A stretch of 64,000 nucleotides of DNA from Pseudanabaena sp. Salubria-1 (GTDB lineage Bacteria; Cyanobacteriota; Cyanobacteriia; Pseudanabaenales; Pseudanabaenaceae). The stretch lies in the NCBI GenBank assembly GCA_023336205.1, contig JALQCR010000001.1, positions 186,001 to 250,000 of the forward strand, read 5' to 3'. The notes under the pieces were generated by a model, which saw nothing but the letters and a program-made list of their open reading frames with translations, was not told the origin of the DNA and searched no databases. Position 1 is the stretch's first letter, and the number at the start of each line of letters is the position of its first letter. The translations under genes were made by a program, and so were the position numbers. Shown in pieces: positions 61,398 to 64,000 of the stretch.

Positions 61398-62954
61398 ATG
61401 ACAGATAAAAAGCATCCAACGATCGGATTAATTGAAGTTCCAGCAACAGGATTATACGATGCGGAAGGCAAAAATTGGACTTCTCTCTATAGACATCGTT
61501 CCTTAATCAGCAAGCAAGTTCTGCTCGCCGACTTGCAAGCGGGAGGCTTTGATGCTCGATTGGTCAATCTCAGAGATGGCGATTATAGTGAAGAGTTCGG
61601 TCATATTTTCTGGAAAGGGATAACCCTGCGGAAAACATTTGTCGGGGGCGATATTTTCGCTCTCGATCCTCACGCATTCGATGCTTGGGGGATTACCGTG
61701 AATTTCTCCCAAGACCGTCAAGTCAGTTGTCTGCTGATCGAGCATTTAGCCAAGGGAGGTCGTCCGATTGTCGTTGGTGGATCGGATGCGGTAGCCGAAC
61801 CACACCACTACTTGCAAGCGGGCGCGACTGCGGTCGTCTTAGATAAATCCGGGGCGGCGAATTGGCCGATTTTTGACTATGTTCTGGGAAAAACTCCACG
61901 GGAAGAACTCACGGGTGTAGTTTTCGCGGACGGCAAACAATATGCTAGGAAATCTAAAGCCAAAAGTCCAGAGGAGTGGGCGCTACCCTCGGTGGAAGTA
62001 GCGCGAGACTGTTTAGGGGTACTTCCCAATATCCAAGGATTTGTCCCGATTGGTTCTTTGGTAGCCGATATTGGTTGCGATCGCACCTGCGATTTTTGCA
62101 TGACACCGACCTACGGCACTGGCTATCGAAGAATGACCCCAGAAACAGCTCTCAAATGGTTGGCGATTCAAAAAGAGGCGGGGGCTGTTTCGATCAATAT
62201 TGGTTCCGATCAATTCCTTGCCCGTGGACTCTTTCCTGGAGGTCGAGATGAGATTCTCAAAATTACCAATGGGGCACGGGAGATGGGAATTTCGCTCATG
62301 TGGCCGAATGGTTTGGAATTGCGGAAAACGACGCTTGGCTCTGGGCGTAATTACGAAAACACCGACCTCAGACCAGACGAAGAACTGATTACAGCCCTGT
62401 TTGGCTGGGATGGTAAGGTCGGTTGTCCTTTAGCCTATATCCCTGCTGAACGTCCTGTTTTTGGGCGAGAAGCCTACAAGAAACTCCTGCCCTGGCAAGA
62501 GCATCGTACCTTGATGAGATCTGTCGTCAGAACAGGTGTACCTGTCATCGCTTATGGCATCATTATCGGGCTACCCGATGATGACCATGATGACTTGTTA
62601 CGTCTTGAGGAAGCGATCTCGGAACTCGTGGATGAATTGGTAGAGATTAACCCTAAAGTCGAGTTCCAAATCGCTTGCTACAGCATTGCTCCTCTGCCTG
62701 GAACTCCACAATCCCATAACTTACGCAAGTTAGGTTTGTTACAGTTTGAAGATGCCTGCGTTTGGGGGGGGCTATGGACACCAACTTGCAATACGCATCA
62801 TCTTAGCTACGAGCAGGTTTCCGATTGGCAAATTCGCCTATCTAAGATTCGCAGATCAGCCTCTGAATTTACTAACTATAGCGGTGAATATTCAGGGTTA
62901 GTGGGTACAGCTTCCTCCAACGACTCAAAAATTGCATTGGCGAATTTTGGGTAA
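61398..62954 (+). CDS. B12-binding-type radical SAM protein
   Basis: 518 residues. The N-terminal ~190 form a Rossmann-like cobalamin-binding-type domain (VLLADLQAGGFDARLVNL, GITVNFSQD, RPIVVGGSDAVAEPHHYLQAGAT); the DxHxxG motif of base-off B12 enzymes is absent. The radical SAM core follows: SLVADIGCDRTCDFCMTPTYGTGYRRMT with the Cx3Cx2C cluster site, then ISINIGSDQFLA-like strands and IIIGLPDDDHDDLLRLEEAI. It could be a methyltransferase or cyclase of a special metabolite; the substrate is unknown. An attC-like repeat begins 8 nt after the stop. Confidence 0.85.
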   Translation: MTDKKHPTIGLIEVPATGLYDAEGKNWTSLYRHRSLISKQVLLADLQAGGFDARLVNLRDGDYSEEFGHIFWKGITLRKTFVGGDIFALDPHAFDAWGITVNFSQDRQVSCLLIEHLAKGGRPIVVGGSDAVAEPHHYLQAGATAVVLDKSGAANWPIFDYVLGKTPREELTGVVFADGKQYARKSKAKSPEEWALPSVEVARDCLGVLPNIQGFVPIGSLVADIGCDRTCDFCMTPTYGTGYRRMTPETALKWLAIQKEAGAVSINIGSDQFLARGLFPGGRDEILKITNGAREMGISLMWPNGLELRKTTLGSGRNYENTDLRPDEELITALFGWDGKVGCPLAYIPAERPVFGREAYKKLLPWQEHRTLMRSVVRTGVPVIAYGIIIGLPDDDHDDLLRLEEAISELVDELVEINPKVEFQIACYSIAPLPGTPQSHNLRKLGLLQFEDACVWGGLWTPTCNTHHLSYEQVSDWQIRLSKIRRSASEFTNYSGEYSGLVGTASSNDSKIALANFG

Positions 62955-62961
62955 ACACGAT

Positions 62962-63117
62962 AGCTAACAACGCAGTGGAGCGGACGAATTAAGTTTTCTC
63001 GCTGCGTTTCAATCATATCTGTAGTCGCTCACTTTTGTCGTTATACCTAAGCCCGATAAGTCCGTTGAAGTTGTCTGTTTCTATCGGAGATTAGAATGTT
63101 CGGCTGCGTTGTTAAGT
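62962..63117. repeat. attC-like inverted repeat after the radical SAM gene
   Basis: TAACAACGCAG (62965-62975) and CTGCGTTGTTA (63104-63114) are perfect complements; the right box GTTAAGT fits the attC core GTTRRRY, the left AGCTAAC differs from RYYYAAC at one position. GGAGCGGACG after the left box partly pairs with GTTCGGCT before the right box. No integron integrase is in the window. Confidence 0.4.
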
Positions 63118-63344
63118 CCCAAAAGGCGATCTCACTACAGCAAACATACAATTGATCGGCGATCGCCTATAAATCACCGCTCACAGTATTAGCGATCTGG
63201 TTTGTCTGATTTTGAAGATTTCTAACGCTATAATAAAATTTCTGTCATTAGAGCATTGCACATACGATTTAGTTGCCTATAGAGTCTTCAAACTTTGAAA
63301 GCTTCTAATTGTAACAATCAAGAATATACACAAGGGTAGCAAAT

Positions 63345-63584
63345 ATGATTACTCAAACAATGGTGCAACCTTCTTTCTGGATAGAGGTTGGTATTCAAAT
63401 CCAAAAGATAAGAGGGCTTAACCTTTTTAAATTCAATGATGATCTTCAATTGCGCCTCGAAATCCTTATCGAGCGAAAAAAAAATAACATCCTCACTCTA
63501 GAGGAAAGTGCTGAGCTTGCTGGCATTACTGAACTTGATCGTATTTTCACACTTATGAATGCTCGAATTATTGCCGAGTCATGA
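63345..63584 (+). CDS. Small helical protein upstream of an HNH gene, 79 aa
   Basis: 79 residues (MITQTMVQPSFWIEVGIQIQ, then LQLRLEILIERKKNNILTLEESAELAGITELDRIF). The second half is helical with LTLEESAELAGITELDRI. Its stop overlaps the start of the HNH remnant (ATGA). This small gene is commonly found before HNH genes in cyanobacteria (recall); its role is unknown. Confidence 0.6.
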   Translation: MITQTMVQPSFWIEVGIQIQKIRGLNLFKFNDDLQLRLEILIERKKNNILTLEESAELAGITELDRIFTLMNARIIAES

Positions 63585-63741
63585 CCATCAGTTTCGCCAG
63601 TCGTCAACGCATCCGCGATCGAGCTAATTTTCTATGCGAGTTATGAACGATGAGCGTCATGATGATGGTGCTATTCAGCGTGCGCGTCGTTTCTGGATTC
63701 GTGGCGGCTGGCATCCACCTACCGATGATCCTCAACAGTAA
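63581..63741 (+). pseudogene. HNH endonuclease gene with internal deletion
   Basis: The first 21 codons (MTISFASRQRIRDRANFLCEL) are the usual start of small HNH nucleases, whose next residues hold the zinc Cys pair. The frame stops at 63646, and a second frame gives MNDERHDDGAIQRARRFWIR and GGWHPPTDD, which is the usual C-terminus. The middle, with the HNH motif, is missing, and the frame is shifted. Confidence 0.6.
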
Positions 63742-63756
63742 CCTATTGAGAACGTT

Positions 63757-64000
63757 GAAGCGATCGCCACATAAATCACGACTTACAGTAATAGCGATCA
63801 TCTATAGCAAACCCTTTAGCAGATAGACAATTGAGGCGCTCACCTAGAAATCATGACTCACGGTACTAGCGATCGCCTTGAGAAGATAGATGTTGAGGCG
63901 ATCGCCTAGAAGTCATGACTCATGGTAATAGCGATCGCCTTTAGGAGATAGATTGTTGATGTGATCGCCTAGAAATCACGACTCACAGTAATAGCGATCG
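63757..64000. repeat. Tandem array of HIP1-flanked ~63-bp units
   Basis: Alternating blocks GCGATCGCCTAGAAATCA...CAGTAATA (33 bp) and GCGATCGCCTTGAGGAGATA...GTTGAT (30 bp) repeat about four times up to the window edge, with small sequence changes. Single or double units occur at 46506, 57303, 61030 and 63158. No open frame of interest. Confidence 0.85.

Noticed and set aside
61223..61471. 82-aa minus-strand ORF before the radical SAM gene
   Set aside because: It overlaps the 5' end of a well-supported gene and has no recognisable domain.
62962..63117. Complete integron
   Set aside because: Only one attC-like repeat and no integrase gene in the window; it is kept as a tentative site only.
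1..64000. CRISPR array, tRNA, rRNA or prophage
   Set aside because: I found no regularly spaced repeats with unique spacers, no cloverleaf I could support, and no phage structural genes. The tandem array at 63757 has no unique spacers.

Overview
The window comes from a cyanobacterium. The evidence is a very high density of the HIP1 octamer GCGATCGC, several families known mainly from cyanobacteria (HAS-barrel, DUF3352, DUF3386, DUF4330, the complex-C cofactor assembly protein CCB2/4, DevBCA exporters, cyanobacterial-type LptC), and a Calvin-cycle phosphoribulokinase. The high load of insertion sequences and short interspersed repeats would fit a filamentous, non-heterocystous Pseudanabaena-like genome; that genus-level guess is inference.

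Layout. 1-9 kb: end of a YbjN-family gene, a HAS-barrel gene, an intact IS, then one large DUF4114/RTX calcium-binding surface protein gene broken by an IS30 and an ISKra4 element. 9-19 kb: a MerR regulator fused to pentapeptide repeats, a PatA-like response regulator and a membrane-protein gene each broken by a copy of the same 1258-bp IS, plus DUF3352 and DUF3386 genes. 19-29 kb: housekeeping block (peptide ABC ATPase, gamma carbonic anhydrase, hydrolase, dUTPase, Ser/Thr kinase, DUF4330, DUF2059, CCB protein, Uma2) with a second ISKra4 copy. 29-37 kb: type I restriction-modification locus hsdR - antitoxin/PIN toxin - hsdS - RhuM/Fic - hsdM, with hsdS broken by a 134-bp MITE. 37-41 kb: lptC, dusB and a proteobacterial-type (class I) prk. 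41-45 kb: a four-gene operon (TPR membrane protein, 237-aa unknown, papain-fold toxin candidate, immunity candidate), its first gene broken by the same MITE and by an ISL3 element. 45-57 kb: acetyltransferases, then two adjacent TetR-controlled units encoding a split DevB/DevC/DevA exporter with a UGT-type glycosyltransferase and a GAP-family membrane protein, interrupted by a nested IS. 57-61 kb: a two-gene operon of an N6-adenine DNA methyltransferase with an unknown 267-aa partner. 61-64 kb: a B12-binding-type radical SAM gene followed by an attC-like inverted repeat, a small gene, a deleted HNH gene and a HIP1-rich tandem array.

Mobile DNA dominates. For each interrupted gene I located the element ends and target duplications and joined the flanks; all five host genes rejoin in frame (1020, 413, 279, 450 and 338 codons), so the insertions look recent and precise. 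Two further structural layers are visible: a roughly 100-bp triple-hairpin repeat in about seven copies, and more than a dozen very long, nearly perfect intergenic palindromes with unrelated arms but often a similar GC-rich apical core.

The best candidates for undescribed systems are the putative glycolipid synthesis/export cluster (47-57 kb), the toxin/immunity operon (41-45 kb) and the methyltransferase pair (57.6-60.8 kb). All functional statements come from reading the sequence and recalling family features; no database search was run.
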